From an uncultured Clostridia bacterium (GTDB lineage: Bacteria; Bacillota; Clostridia; Christensenellales; Aristaeellaceae): a stretch of 30,943 nucleotides of DNA. The notes below the pieces were generated by a model. It had not been told where the DNA came from and ran no database searches. It saw only the letters and a list, made by a program, of their open reading frames with translations. Of the stretch, positions 7,955 through 17,186 are shown piece after piece. Each line of letters opens with the position of its first letter. The first letter of the stretch is position 1. Where the stretch lies: positions 1 to 30,943 of the forward strand of contig CAKULG010000025.1 in NCBI GenBank assembly GCA_934667105.1, in the 5' to 3' direction. Made by a program: the position numbers and the translations under genes.

Positions 7955-8033
7955 CAGCGAACCGCTGACCCGGAGAAACCGCTTCGCGGTTTTCCTAATC
8001 ATTATTATAGCATATCACCGCCAAAATTGTAAA
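7955..8033 (-). promoter_or_regulatory. Promoter and structured leader, copy C, for the FAD oxidoreductase group
   Basis: On the minus strand -35 TTTACA (8028-8033), an 18-base spacer and -10 TATAAT (8004-8009, in TGCTATAAT) are followed by GATTAGG and a hairpin. Stem GGAAAACCGC (7986-7995) pairs with GCGGTTTCTCC (7972-7982, one bulged C) around the loop GAA. GGGTC (7967-7971) and a second hairpin CAGCG/CGCTG (7955-7967) follow. The order matches copy B at 48-102, but the stem bases differ, which is what a conserved RNA structure would show. Confidence 0.75.
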
Positions 8034-8155
8034 CGATTCGTAAAAAAAGCGGGAACGGCAGGATTTTCTTGCCTTTCCTGCGAACAAATACAAGGAAAAA
8101 TTTTCGCCCCTTCCCGGGCGTTTTCAGGTTTTTATCGCCAGGAGGTTTTACGGCT

Positions 8156-9973
8156 ATGAGATGTCCCAAATGCGGCCATTGGAATCGGGCCTCTTTCCCC
8201 CGCTGCTTCCGCTGCGGCGCCCCGCTGGAGCCCGAAATCCAGGAAACGGAGCGCCCCGCCCAGCAGCCGGACGCGGCCAAGCCCTCGGGCAAAATCTATA
8301 TCCAGATCGACGAGGAGGGCCGGGCCACCTCCTCCGTGGACGAGCGGGACAAGCTGGCCGCGGAAATGAAGGATCTGCTTCTGCGCAAGGAGCGGGGCGA
8401 GCAGGAGCAGCAGCGCCTGCGGCGGGATAGCGCCCGTCAGGGCATCGCCCCCTCGGGCCGCAGCGTGCAGACCATGACGGGCCGGGCTTATTTCCCCACC
8501 GGGCAAAGCACCTCCTATATCACGGACAACGAAGAAATCGAGGGCGACGTGCGCCCGGACGCCATCCCCGTGATCTCGCCCCGCGGAGAGGAAACGGACG
8601 ATTTCTACGCCCAGCCCACGGGGCGCGCCCCCCGGGTTTCGGGCATGACCATGCGCCAGATGAAGGCGGCCCGGCATTTCGGCCTGCGCAGATTCACCCG
8701 CTTTTTCGCCTTCGTGCTGCTGGCGGCCTGCGTGGCGTTCGCGGGCTATCAATTTCTTTATAAGCCCCTGGTGCTGGATAAACAGGAGCCGCCCCTGCAG
8801 GAACGGGCGATCATCACCCCCTCCATCCTGGACGATATGCCCGCCCACACCATCCGCCTGCCCGCCCAGGAGGGGGCCAGCATTTATATCAAGGAACTGA
8901 AAAAATCCTACACCGTGGCCGGGGGCTACGCCACGCTGGAAATCCCCGATTACATCTGGTATGAGGATTCTGAAAGCGTCACCCAGGAATTCGTCACCGC
9001 TACCCTTACCCCCTATATCAAAACCAGCGCCGGAGAACAAAAGCCCATGGATCTGGTGCATTACGACGTGGAAATACCGCTTTCTCCCCTAACGCTGGTC
9101 ACGCCGGATACGGGCTATGCCAAGGTGTCCACCGCGCTGTACAACATTCAATTCATGGTGGAAAAAAACAGCACCGTCTATATCAACGGCGAAAATTATT
9201 CCGACCTGGTGAACACCCAGGACGGCCTGATTTCCTACAACGCCTCCGTTTCCCCCATCGGCGAAAATAACTTCACCATCGTGGCTCGCTCCCAGTATTA
9301 CCGGGAAAATTCCGTCACCGTTACGCTCTATCGCGAGCCCCAGCAGATTCGGCTGGATCTGGCGGCGGATATCGCCTCCCGCTGGTCCCCCGGGCTGGTG
9401 GACGATACCTCCAAGGCCCCGGACGCCAAGGGCAAATATCCCCAGAAGGAAGAGCCCATGACCATCCGCTGCACCACCGTTTCCTGGGCGAATATCACCA
9501 TCAAATCGCCCTACGCCAACCTGGATACCACCCAGCTGGCGCTGAACGGCTCCTTCTCCTTCGAGGCGGTGTTTGATAAAATCGGCACCAACAAAATTAT
9601 TATCGAGGCCTCCGCCCCCGGCTATGAAACCAGCGTTGTGGAGCACGACGTATACTACGTCCCCATCGCCGCTATTTACACCCGCAAGGCCTGGGACATG
9701 GACAAGGAATACATCGATTTTCTCAATAACGCCGAGCGCCGCATCGCCAATACGCAGATCTACGTCTGCTACGGCGAAATCACCCAGATTCTTTCCGAAA
9801 AGCCGCAGCTGGCCATCATGAAGCTGGATTCCACCCAGGAGCGCACCGTGCTGATTGAAAACCTCTCCAACGATACCTGGAAGGTGGGCAACAAGGGCCG
9901 CGTTTACGCCGACGCCTTCGGAACCTACGACGGTATGCCCCGGCTGGTGGTGCGATACACCTATTTTGATTAG
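8156..9973 (+). CDS. Zinc-ribbon membrane protein with large extracellular beta-domain region
   Basis: This 605-residue protein begins with a zinc ribbon (MRCPKCG ... CFRCG, two CxxC knuckles in residues 3-22). A charged, low-complexity cytoplasmic linker (residues about 40-180) leads to one transmembrane helix at about 182-202 (FFAFVLLAACVAFAGY). The remaining ~400 residues should face outside and appear to form several beta-sandwich repeats (TIRLPAQEGASIYI, FMVEKNSTVYINGENY, TIKSPYANLDTTQLALNGS), then a C-terminal OB-like or SH3-like stretch. This zinc ribbon-helix-beta domain plan is common in Firmicutes envelope proteins of unknown role. AGGAGG lies 11 bases before the ATG at 8156. It is divergent from the FAD oxidoreductase; I see no convincing plus-strand promoter in the shared 250 bases. 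No function is assigned. Confidence 0.8.
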   Translation: MRCPKCGHWNRASFPRCFRCGAPLEPEIQETERPAQQPDAAKPSGKIYIQIDEEGRATSSVDERDKLAAEMKDLLLRKERGEQEQQRLRRDSARQGIAPSGRSVQTMTGRAYFPTGQSTSYITDNEEIEGDVRPDAIPVISPRGEETDDFYAQPTGRAPRVSGMTMRQMKAARHFGLRRFTRFFAFVLLAACVAFAGYQFLYKPLVLDKQEPPLQERAIITPSILDDMPAHTIRLPAQEGASIYIKELKKSYTVAGGYATLEIPDYIWYEDSESVTQEFVTATLTPYIKTSAGEQKPMDLVHYDVEIPLSPLTLVTPDTGYAKVSTALYNIQFMVEKNSTVYINGENYSDLVNTQDGLISYNASVSPIGENNFTIVARSQYYRENSVTVTLYREPQQIRLDLAADIASRWSPGLVDDTSKAPDAKGKYPQKEEPMTIRCTTVSWANITIKSPYANLDTTQLALNGSFSFEAVFDKIGTNKIIIEASAPGYETSVVEHDVYYVPIAAIYTRKAWDMDKEYIDFLNNAERRIANTQIYVCYGEITQILSEKPQLAIMKLDSTQERTVLIENLSNDTWKVGNKGRVYADAFGTYDGMPRLVVRYTYFD

Positions 9974-10016
9974 GCCGGGCTTCACGCGAAGCTGTGAAAA
10001 AGGAAGCATATGAATT

Positions 10017-10058
10017 GCGGGGGAACCGTTCTTGGAATCGCATGAACGGCTCCCCCGC
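10017..10058 (+). terminator. Hairpin terminator after the zinc-ribbon gene
   Basis: GCGGGGGAACCGTTC (10017-10031) pairs with GAACGGCTCCCCCGC (10044-10058) with one A/C mismatch and a 12-base loop. There is only a weak T-run (CTTCTTTG) after it. Its stem is close to the outer stem of the large palindrome at 17187-17315, with compensating changes. Confidence 0.65.
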
Positions 10059-10147
10059 GCCTTCTTTGCGGCCGCAGCTTCTTTGCCGCGAGAATGGGCT
10101 GTTTACAATCGCTTTTTCTTCGTTCCAAAATTCATCCGGCGGCCCCC

Positions 10148-10176
10148 TTGATTAAATGCGGGGCTTTCTATATAAT
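10148..10176 (+). promoter_or_regulatory. Promoter for rqcH
   Basis: TTGATT (10148-10153), a 17-base spacer and a perfect TATAAT (10171-10176) lie 48 bases upstream of the rqcH start. Confidence 0.85.
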
Positions 10177-10223
10177 AGTCAAGGCTTTCTAATGAAGGAA
10201 TGAATGAAAAGGGGGAATCGGCC

Positions 10224-11957
10224 ATGCCGATGGATGGCCTGACCCTGGGCTTTCTTGCCCGGGAACTGCGGGAAACGCTGCGGGACGGACGCGTGGAAAG
10301 GGTGACGCAGCCGGAAAAGGATATGCTGGTGCTGCTCATTCGCGCCCAGGGAAAAAATCACCGGCTGCTGCTTTCCGCCGCGCCCGCCTTCGCCCGGGTG
10401 CATCTCACCGGCGTCGCCTATCAGAACCCCCTGGACGCACCCATGTTCTGCATGCTGATGCGCAAGCATTTAACGGGCGGGCGCATCGCCTGCATCGAGC
10501 AGCTGGGCGGCGACCGCATTTTGCGCCTGGTGATTGAAAATAAGGACGAGCTGGGGGATATCGCCCCTCGTGAGCTGTATTTGGAGCTGATGGGACGCCA
10601 CAGCAACCTGACGCTGGTGATGAACGGACGCATCGTGGACGCGATTCGCCACGTTTCAGGGGATATGAGCCGTGTGCGTCAGGCGCTGCCCGGGCTGCCC
10701 TTCAGCCTGCCTCCCGCCCAGGATAAGCTGGATCCCGCGGAGCTGACGGCGGAGGCCCTGGAAGCGCGCCTGACGGCCCAGAGCGGGCCCCTGGATAAGG
10801 CGCTGGCGGGGGCCGTTCGCGGCCTGTCCCCAGTGGCGGCCCGGGAAATCGCTTTCCGGGCCACGGGGCTGAGCCGGGCGGAAATCCAGGAATTGGATTT
10901 GCCCGCTCTGTGCGCATCCATCGCCGCATTCTTCCAGCGCATGCCTGCGCTGGGCCCGCCCACAGCGCAATGGAACGCCGAGCATCTCATCGCGGATGTG
11001 CTGCCCTTTCCGTATCTCAGCCTGGATACCTCCCTGCAAACGCCCTACGACACCCTTTCCGCCGCCCTGGACGCTTTCTTTTTCGGCCGGGACCGGCGAG
11101 ATCGCATCAATCAGAAAAGCGCGTCCATGAAGCGGCTGATGAAAACGCACCTGGAGCGGGATGAAAAAAAGCTGGCCCTTCAGGAGGAGGAATTAACCGC
11201 CAGCGCGCGGATGGAAGAATACCGGGTGGCGGGAGAACTGCTTACCGCCCAGGCCTATCTGGTGCCCCGGGGGGTGGATGCCGTCTCCCTGCCCAATTTT
11301 TACGACGCGCAAGGCGGCAGCCTGGAAATCGCCTTGGACCCTGCCCTGACCCCCGCCCAAAACGCCCAGAAATATTTCAAACGCTATCGCAAGGCCCGCT
11401 CCGCCCAGGAACTGGCCCTGGAGCAGAAAAAGAAAACGCTGGCTGAAATCGCCTTTCTGGAGCAGGCGCTTTTCGATTTGGAGGCCTGCGAAACGGAGGC
11501 TGACCTTTCCGACGTGCGCAAGGCGCTGGAGGAGGCGGGTCTGGCCCGCGCGCCGGGGGGGAAAAAACGTCCCAAGGCCCCCGAAAGCAAGCCCCTACGG
11601 TTTCTCGCCCCGGATGGAACGGAAATCGACGTGGGCAAAAACAGCGCCCAGAACGACCGGCTCACAGGCGGCGCCCGGGGAGAAGAAACCTGGCTCCACG
11701 CCAAGGATATGCCCGGCTCCCATGTGATTATCCGCGACGACGCGCCCTCTCCCTCCGCCCTGGAGGCCGCCGCCAAGCTGGCCGCTTTTTATTCCCAGGG
11801 TAAGGGCGTGCATGTGCCGGTGGATTACACCCTGCGGAAATTCGTGAAAAAGCCCGGCGGCTCCCCCGCCGGCTTCGTGATCTACACCCACCAGAAAACG
11901 CTGCTTGTTTCCGCCACGGAGGGGGAAATCGCCGCCCTGCAAAAGAAGGACGGCTGA
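10224..11957 (+). CDS. rqcH: RqcH / NFACT-family ribosome quality control protein
   Basis: This 577-residue protein is the bacterial relative of Rqc2/NEMF, long annotated as fibronectin-binding protein FbpA. It binds stalled 50S-peptidyl-tRNA complexes and recruits alanyl-tRNA to add C-terminal alanine tails. The layout is typical: NFACT-N (residues 1-~215), helix-hairpin-helix, a long coiled coil (about 290-430), and NFACT-R near the C terminus (TWLHAKDMPGSHVII). With the ATG at 10224 (GGGGGA 7 bases upstream), the conserved Asp-Arg pair needed for tRNA binding falls at residues 97-98, the same numbers as in the Bacillus subtilis protein; this supports that start over the ATG at 10200. It has its own strong promoter and is followed after 29 bases by a transporter gene. 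Confidence 0.93.
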   Translation: MPMDGLTLGFLARELRETLRDGRVERVTQPEKDMLVLLIRAQGKNHRLLLSAAPAFARVHLTGVAYQNPLDAPMFCMLMRKHLTGGRIACIEQLGGDRILRLVIENKDELGDIAPRELYLELMGRHSNLTLVMNGRIVDAIRHVSGDMSRVRQALPGLPFSLPPAQDKLDPAELTAEALEARLTAQSGPLDKALAGAVRGLSPVAAREIAFRATGLSRAEIQELDLPALCASIAAFFQRMPALGPPTAQWNAEHLIADVLPFPYLSLDTSLQTPYDTLSAALDAFFFGRDRRDRINQKSASMKRLMKTHLERDEKKLALQEEELTASARMEEYRVAGELLTAQAYLVPRGVDAVSLPNFYDAQGGSLEIALDPALTPAQNAQKYFKRYRKARSAQELALEQKKKTLAEIAFLEQALFDLEACETEADLSDVRKALEEAGLARAPGGKKRPKAPESKPLRFLAPDGTEIDVGKNSAQNDRLTGGARGEETWLHAKDMPGSHVIIRDDAPSPSALEAAAKLAAFYSQGKGVHVPVDYTLRKFVKKPGGSPAGFVIYTHQKTLLVSATEGEIAALQKKDG

Positions 11958-11986
11958 CCGCACAAAAGAAAAAAGGAGCCCGCGCC

Positions 11987-12865
11987 ATGAATCTGCTTTT
12001 GACCGGTCTGGCAATTATCATCCTTTCGCTGCAATCGCTCTTTTGCAAGCTGTTCGCCCGGCACTATCCCGATCAGGACGCGGGGGCAGCTTCCTCGGTT
12101 TTTAATCTGAGCTACGGCCTGTTCGCCGGAGCGGCCACGCTGCTGCTGGCCGGGCTGCGCTTTTCCCCCTCCCCGGCCACCTGGCTGCTGGGGCTGCTGA
12201 ACGCGGGCATGCTGTTTCTGTATAACCTGGCCATGATTCAGGCGGGGCGCACCGGCTCCTACGCCTTCCAGACCATCGCCATGCTCTTTGGCGGCATCGT
12301 GGTGCCGCTGCTTTACGGCGTGCTCTTTCTGCAGGATACCCTTTCGCCCCTGCAATGGGCCGCCATCCTGCTGATGCTGGTTTCCTTCGTGCTGCTCAAT
12401 TTGAAAAGTCTGTCCCTCAAGGGAAATTCCAAGCGTTTTCTCTTCTGGTGCCTCGTGCTTTTCCTGGCCAACGGCTTTTACGGCGTGCTGATGAATTTAC
12501 AGCAGCTGCGCATGCAGGGAACGGAGCGCAACGAGATGATTATGCTCACTTATCTGGGCATGGCGCTGCTCAGCGCCGCGCTTCAGGGGGCGCGCAATCC
12601 CCGGGGCATGCTCTCCGGCTTCCGCATGCCCCGCAAGCCCCTGATTTTCCTGCTGCTGTGCTGCCTGTGCGCCACCATCGGCTGTCACATGACGCTGTTC
12701 ATGCTGGGCCGCATCGACGCGGCGGTGTATTATTCGCTGGTAAACGGCGGCGTGCTGCTGCTTTCGGTGGTCTATTCCCGCATTCTGTTCCAGGAAAAGC
12801 TGGCTCCGGCGCAGATGATGGGCTTTGCCCTGGCGCTGGGGGCCATGGTAATGCTCAGCGTGTAA
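11987..12865 (+). CDS. EamA/DMT-type membrane transporter
   Basis: The 292 residues are almost entirely hydrophobic, with about ten transmembrane helices in two halves, as in the drug/metabolite transporter superfamily. Family-like signs are the repeated half pattern (AMIQAGRTGSYAFQTIAMLFGGIVVPLLYGVLFLQDTLSPLQWAAILLM and, in the second half, GRIDAAVYYSLVNGG followed by LFQEKLAPAQMMGFALALGAMV). Each half ends with an 'E/D-x-L-x-P-x-Q' turn before its last helix. The substrate is unknown. AAGGAG lies upstream of the ATG, and it probably shares the rqcH transcript. Confidence 0.85.
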   Translation: MNLLLTGLAIIILSLQSLFCKLFARHYPDQDAGAASSVFNLSYGLFAGAATLLLAGLRFSPSPATWLLGLLNAGMLFLYNLAMIQAGRTGSYAFQTIAMLFGGIVVPLLYGVLFLQDTLSPLQWAAILLMLVSFVLLNLKSLSLKGNSKRFLFWCLVLFLANGFYGVLMNLQQLRMQGTERNEMIMLTYLGMALLSAALQGARNPRGMLSGFRMPRKPLIFLLLCCLCATIGCHMTLFMLGRIDAAVYYSLVNGGVLLLSVVYSRILFQEKLAPAQMMGFALALGAMVMLSV

Positions 12866-12905
12866 GGCTGATTGTATTTTCCCTGGTTTTGGCGAGAAAG
12901 TCGGC

Positions 12906-12934
12906 TTGATGCAAAGGGCGTTTTGGCCTATAAT
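12906..12934 (+). promoter_or_regulatory. Promoter for the DUF2461-pgm-tkt operon
   Basis: TTGATG (12906-12911), a 17-base spacer and perfect TATAAT (12929-12934) lie 38 bases upstream of the start at 12973. Confidence 0.85.
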
Positions 12935-12972
12935 ATAAGGTGTGGAAATTTGGCGAAACAGGAGGAAGCGGC

Positions 12973-13683
12973 ATGAGCAGCTTTCACGGCTTTGGCAGGG
13001 AAACGATCGATTTCTTTCTCGACCTGCGCTTTCACAACAGCAAAGCCTTTATGGATGAAAACCGAGAGCGCTATCTGGCCCAGGTGCGCGCGCCCTTTTA
13101 CGCCTTGATTCAGGCCCTGGCCCCGCAGATGGAGGCCATCGACCCGGATTTTGAGTTGCGGCCCGCCAAGTGCCTTTCCCGCATTAACCGGGATACCCGC
13201 TTCAGCCGGGATAAATCCCCCTACCGGGATCACCTGTGGATTGCCTTTCGTCAGGCGGGCCGGGAACGGGACGGCCAGCTCTTTTATTGGTTTGAGCTGG
13301 CGCCCGAGCACATGAACTGGGGCCTGGGCGTATGGGGCGAAAATCGCCCGGCCATGGACGCGATGCGCCGCCGCATGGCCGCCCGGCCCGAGGATTTTAT
13401 GCAATTTCTTCGCCTGGCGGCCCAGCGGAATTTTTCCCTGGGCGGCGCGGAATGGAAAAAGCTGGTCGTACCGGATACGCTGCCCGAGGAGCTGAAGCCC
13501 TGGTATCGGAAAAAGGAAATCTATTTCGGGAAGGAGGGCGTGCCCCTTTGGCGCATGTCCTCCCCTGATCTGGCGGAGCAGGTGGGCCGGGATTTCGCGG
13601 CCCTGGCCCCGCTGTATCAGGCGCTTCGGGGCTGCGTGGAAGCGGCCGCCAACCAATTGGACGAGCAGGGAGGAAAATTATGA
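12973..13683 (+). CDS. DUF2461 family protein
   Basis: The 236-residue protein matches the DUF2461 (TIGR02453) pattern: an N-terminal FL.DL..HNSKAFMDENRERY segment, KCLSRINRDTRFSRDKSPYRDH in the middle with its conserved Arg/Asp/Lys set, and a C-terminal RKKEIYF region. No activity is established for the family. It is cytoplasmic, with no signal peptide or membrane segment. AGGAGG precedes the ATG at 12973. Its stop overlaps the next start (ATGA), so it is translationally coupled to the phosphohexomutase gene. Confidence 0.85.
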   Translation: MSSFHGFGRETIDFFLDLRFHNSKAFMDENRERYLAQVRAPFYALIQALAPQMEAIDPDFELRPAKCLSRINRDTRFSRDKSPYRDHLWIAFRQAGRERDGQLFYWFELAPEHMNWGLGVWGENRPAMDAMRRRMAARPEDFMQFLRLAAQRNFSLGGAEWKKLVVPDTLPEELKPWYRKKEIYFGKEGVPLWRMSSPDLAEQVGRDFAALAPLYQALRGCVEAAANQLDEQGGKL

Positions 13684-15191
13684 CGGATTATCGAGCGCTG
13701 AAAAGCGGCACCGACGTGCGGGGCCGCGCCATGGGCGAAAACGCGCCCCTGACCGCCGCCGTGGCCCAGCGCCTGGGCGGGGCCTTCACCACGTGGCTTG
13801 CCGCCCAGGGGATCAAAACGCCCCGCATCGCCCTGGGGCGGGATTCCCGCCTGACGGGACCCATGCTGCTGGAAGCCTGCGCGAAGGGCTGCGCCCTGGC
13901 GGGGGCGCGAGCGGAAAGCTATGGCCTGTGCACCACTCCCGCCATGTATATGAGTCTGATTACCGAGGGCTTTGCCTGCGACGGCGCGGTAATGATTACC
14001 GCCAGCCATCACCCCTCCGACCGCAACGGCCTGAAATTCTTCACCCGGCAGGGCGGCGTGACCGGCGCGCAGCTGGATGAGATTCTGGCTCTGGCGGAAA
14101 GCGGCGCCGCCTTTGTGGGCGGCTCCACGCCGGTGGAAAAGCAGGATTTTCTGCCCGTTTACTGCGAACAGCTTAAGGCCCGGGTGCGCCGCGGCCTGGA
14201 AACCGCCGGGGACAAGCCGCTTTCCGGCCTGCATGTGGCGGTGGACGCGGGCAACGGCGCGGGGGGCTTTTATGCCCGGCTGCTGGAAGAACTGGGGGCG
14301 GATACTGCGGGTAGCCAGTTCCTTGCCCCGGACGGCTGCTTTCCCAATCATATTCCCAATCCCGAAAATGAAGAAGCCATGCGCTCCATCAGCGAGGCGG
14401 TGGTGAAGGCCGGGGCCGATCTGGGCGTAATCTTCGATGCGGATTGCGACCGCGCGGCTATTGTGGATCACTCCGGGCGCGAAATCAACCGCAACCGCCT
14501 GATCGCGCTGATTTCTGCCATCCTGCTGGAGCAGGATCCCGGCGTGACCATCGTCACCGATTCCGTCACCTCCTCGGGCCTGGCCCGCTTCATTCAGGAG
14601 CGCGGCGGCGGGCATCACCGCTATAAGCGGGGCTATCGCAACGTCATCGACGAGGCGATTCGCTTAAACGCCGCGGGAATCGATTGCCCCCTGGCCATTG
14701 AAACCAGCGGCCATGCCGCCCTGCGGGAAAACCATTTTCTCGACGACGGCATGTATCTGGTCACGGTGCTTATCTGCCAGGCCATGCGCCTCAAGCGCCA
14801 AGGGAAGGAGCTTTCCTCCCTGATTTCCGGCCTGCAGGAGCCGCTGGAAAGCGCCGAAATCCGCCTGACCATCACCGCGCCCGATTTCCGCGCCGCGGGC
14901 CAGGCCGCCGTCGACTGCGTGCTGCGTCACGCAGCCCAGGCCTCCGATTGGCACATTGCCCCGGATAACCGGGAGGGCGTGCGCATCAGCTTTGATTTGC
15001 AGGGAGGCCGAGATAACGGCTGGTTCCTGCTGCGCCTGTCCGTGCACGATCCCGTGCTGCCGCTGAACCTGGAAAGCGACGTGGCGGGCGGCTTACACAC
15101 CATGGCAGTTGCGCTGGCCGGGGTTCTGGCCGGCGTTGAGCATATCGACTGCGCCAAGCTTCAGGAATTCATCAAAAATGGGGAGGACTAA
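13680..15191 (+). CDS. Phosphoglucomutase/phosphomannomutase family enzyme
   Basis: This 503-residue protein is an alpha-D-phosphohexomutase, which interconverts the 1- and 6-phosphates of a hexose through a phosphoserine. The active-site loop TASHHPSDRNG carries Ser109. The metal loop DADCDR is at 253-258. KRGYRNVIDEA and ETSGHAALRENHFLDDG follow in the sugar-binding domain, and a weaker phosphate-binding domain closes the protein (DNREGVRISF). Which sugar it uses (glucose, mannose or glucosamine) cannot be decided here. The ATG overlaps the DUF2461 stop, and GGGAGG of the next gene sits inside its 3' end, so DUF2461, mutase and transketolase form one operon. An N-terminal GTDVRGRA replaces the more usual GT(D/S)GxRG. 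Confidence 0.9.
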   Translation: MTDYRALKSGTDVRGRAMGENAPLTAAVAQRLGGAFTTWLAAQGIKTPRIALGRDSRLTGPMLLEACAKGCALAGARAESYGLCTTPAMYMSLITEGFACDGAVMITASHHPSDRNGLKFFTRQGGVTGAQLDEILALAESGAAFVGGSTPVEKQDFLPVYCEQLKARVRRGLETAGDKPLSGLHVAVDAGNGAGGFYARLLEELGADTAGSQFLAPDGCFPNHIPNPENEEAMRSISEAVVKAGADLGVIFDADCDRAAIVDHSGREINRNRLIALISAILLEQDPGVTIVTDSVTSSGLARFIQERGGGHHRYKRGYRNVIDEAIRLNAAGIDCPLAIETSGHAALRENHFLDDGMYLVTVLICQAMRLKRQGKELSSLISGLQEPLESAEIRLTITAPDFRAAGQAAVDCVLRHAAQASDWHIAPDNREGVRISFDLQGGRDNGWFLLRLSVHDPVLPLNLESDVAGGLHTMAVALAGVLAGVEHIDCAKLQEFIKNGED

Positions 15192-15195
15192 GCGA

Positions 15196-17172
15196 ATGGA
15201 TATTCAACAAAAGACGATCAACAACATCCGCACCCTGGCGGCGGATACTGTGCAGAAGGCGAACAGCGGCCATCCCGGCGCGCCGATGGGCATGGCGCCC
15301 ATGGGGTATGCGGTTTGGATGAAGGAAATGCGCCATAACCCCCTGGATCCCTCCTGGATGAACCGGGATCGTTTCGTTCTCTCCAGCGGCCATGCCAGCG
15401 CCCTGCTTTACACCCTGTTCCATCTTTCCGGCTACGGCCTGACCATGGACGATCTGAAGCAGTTCCGCCAGTGGGGCTCCAAGACCCCCGGTCACCCCGA
15501 ATATCGCCAGACCGTGGGCGTTGAAACCACCACCGGCCCCCTGGGCCAGGGCATCGCCAACGCCGTGGGCTTCGCCATTGCGGAAACCATGCTGGCCGCC
15601 CATTTCAACCGCCCCAATTTTCCCGTCGTGGATCACCGGGTTTACGCCGTGTGCGGCGACGGCTGCATGATGGAGGGCATCTCCAGCGAGGCCGCTTCCC
15701 TGGCGGGCACGCTGAAGCTGGGAAAAATCACCCTGCTTTATGACGATAACGAAATTTCCATCGAGGGCGACACCGATATCGCCTTCCAGGAGGATGTGGG
15801 CGCGCGCTTCGAGGCCTACGGCTGGCAGGTCATCCGCCTGCAGGATGGCAACGATGTGGAGGCCATCTGCGCGGCCTGCGAAACGGCCAAGGCGGACGAG
15901 CGCCCCACCCTGATCATCTGCCCCACGAAGATCGGCTTTGGCTGCCCGGCCAAGGAGGGCAAGGCCTCCGCCCACGGCGAACCCCTGGGTGAGGAGAACC
16001 TGGCCGAAACCAAGAAGGCCCTGGGCATGCCCGCGGATAAATTCGTCGTTCTGCCCGAAGTATACGACCATTGCCGGGAAATGATGGAAAAGAACGTGGC
16101 GGAGGAAGAAAAGTGGAATGAAATGTTTGTCGCCTACTGCCGCGCTTATCCCGAGCTGGCCGAGGAATGGGAGAGCTGGTTCTGCAACGATCTGCCCGAC
16201 GAAGTGACCCTGGGCCAGGACATCTGGCACTGGGAAAAGAAGGACGCCACCCGCGGCGCTTCCGGCGAAATGATTAACCGCCTGGCCAAGCTGCTGCCCA
16301 ATCTGGTGGGCGGCAGCGCCGACCTGGCCCCTTCCAACAAAACCAACATCAAGGACGGCGGCGATTACAGCGCCGAAAACCGCGCGGGCCGCAACATGCA
16401 TTTCGGCGTGCGCGAGCATGCCATGGCCGCCATTTGCAACGCCATGGCCCTCCACGGCGGCCTGCGGGTTTTCTGCGGCACGTTCTTCGTTTTCAGCGAT
16501 TACATGAAGCACGCCATGCGCATGAGCGCGCTGATGCGCCTGCCCGTCACCTATGTGCTCACTCATGATTCCATCGGCGTGGGCGAGGACGGCGCCACGC
16601 ATCAGCCGGTAGAGCAGCTGGCGGGCCTGCGTTCCATCCCCAATATGCAGGTGTTCCGCCCCGCGGACGGCAAGGAAACCACTGCCGCCTGGATCACCGC
16701 CCTCACCTCCGGCCTGCCCACCTGCCTGATTCTTTCCCGGCAGACTCTCCCCCTCTACGAGCAGAGCGGCAACCAGGCGCTCCGGGGCGGCTACATCCTC
16801 TCCGACAGTGAAAAGGAAACGCCGGATGTGCTGCTGATGGCCTCGGGCAGCGAGGTGGAGCAGGTCATGGGCGCGCAGGCCGAACTGAAAAAGGAAGGCG
16901 TCGACGCCCGCGTGATCTCCATGCCCTGCATGGAAATCTTCCTCAAGCAGGAACCGGAATATCAGGAAAAGGTGATGCCCTCCGCCGTGCGTGCCCGCGT
17001 TTCCATGGAAGCGGGCGTAACCATGCCCTGGTATCGTTTCGTGGGTCTGGATGGCAAGGCCCTGGGCATGGATCATTTCGGCGCTTCCGCCCCCGCCGCC
17101 GTGCTGTTTAAGCAATATGGCTTCACGGTGGAAAACGTGGTGAAGGCCGCCCACGAAGTGCTCAAAAAATAA
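15196..17172 (+). CDS. tkt: Transketolase
   Basis: This 658-residue thiamine-diphosphate enzyme moves two-carbon ketol units between sugar phosphates in the pentose phosphate pathway. The length is that of bacterial full-length transketolases. Signatures: NSGHPGAPMGMAPMGY (25-40), the cofactor/magnesium motif GDGCMMEGISSEA starting near 154, DDNEISIEGDT, the second-domain GVREHAMAAICNAMALHGG, and the THDSIGVGEDGATHQPVEQ segment. I chose the ATG at 15196, where GGGAGGAC (15180-15187) lies upstream and overlaps the end of the mutase gene; the frame open upstream to 15109 is not needed. Codon use is uniform and strongly GC-biased, as in a highly expressed gene. The large palindrome at 17187-17315 follows at once. 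Confidence 0.96.
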   Translation: MDIQQKTINNIRTLAADTVQKANSGHPGAPMGMAPMGYAVWMKEMRHNPLDPSWMNRDRFVLSSGHASALLYTLFHLSGYGLTMDDLKQFRQWGSKTPGHPEYRQTVGVETTTGPLGQGIANAVGFAIAETMLAAHFNRPNFPVVDHRVYAVCGDGCMMEGISSEAASLAGTLKLGKITLLYDDNEISIEGDTDIAFQEDVGARFEAYGWQVIRLQDGNDVEAICAACETAKADERPTLIICPTKIGFGCPAKEGKASAHGEPLGEENLAETKKALGMPADKFVVLPEVYDHCREMMEKNVAEEEKWNEMFVAYCRAYPELAEEWESWFCNDLPDEVTLGQDIWHWEKKDATRGASGEMINRLAKLLPNLVGGSADLAPSNKTNIKDGGDYSAENRAGRNMHFGVREHAMAAICNAMALHGGLRVFCGTFFVFSDYMKHAMRMSALMRLPVTYVLTHDSIGVGEDGATHQPVEQLAGLRSIPNMQVFRPADGKETTAAWITALTSGLPTCLILSRQTLPLYEQSGNQALRGGYILSDSEKETPDVLLMASGSEVEQVMGAQAELKKEGVDARVISMPCMEIFLKQEPEYQEKVMPSAVRARVSMEAGVTMPWYRFVGLDGKALGMDHFGASAPAAVLFKQYGFTVENVVKAAHEVLKK

Positions 17173-17186
17173 GAAAAGAAGTAAAT

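Noticed and set aside
8300..9061. Minus-strand frames opposite the zinc-ribbon gene
   Set aside because: Gly/His-rich shadow frames without motifs; the plus strand has AGGAGG, zinc knuckles and a transmembrane helix.
15172..17154. 660-codon open frame on the minus strand opposite transketolase
   Set aside because: It mirrors the GC-rich third-position bias of tkt and has His/Gly-rich composition without any motif; transketolase motifs are clear on the plus strand.
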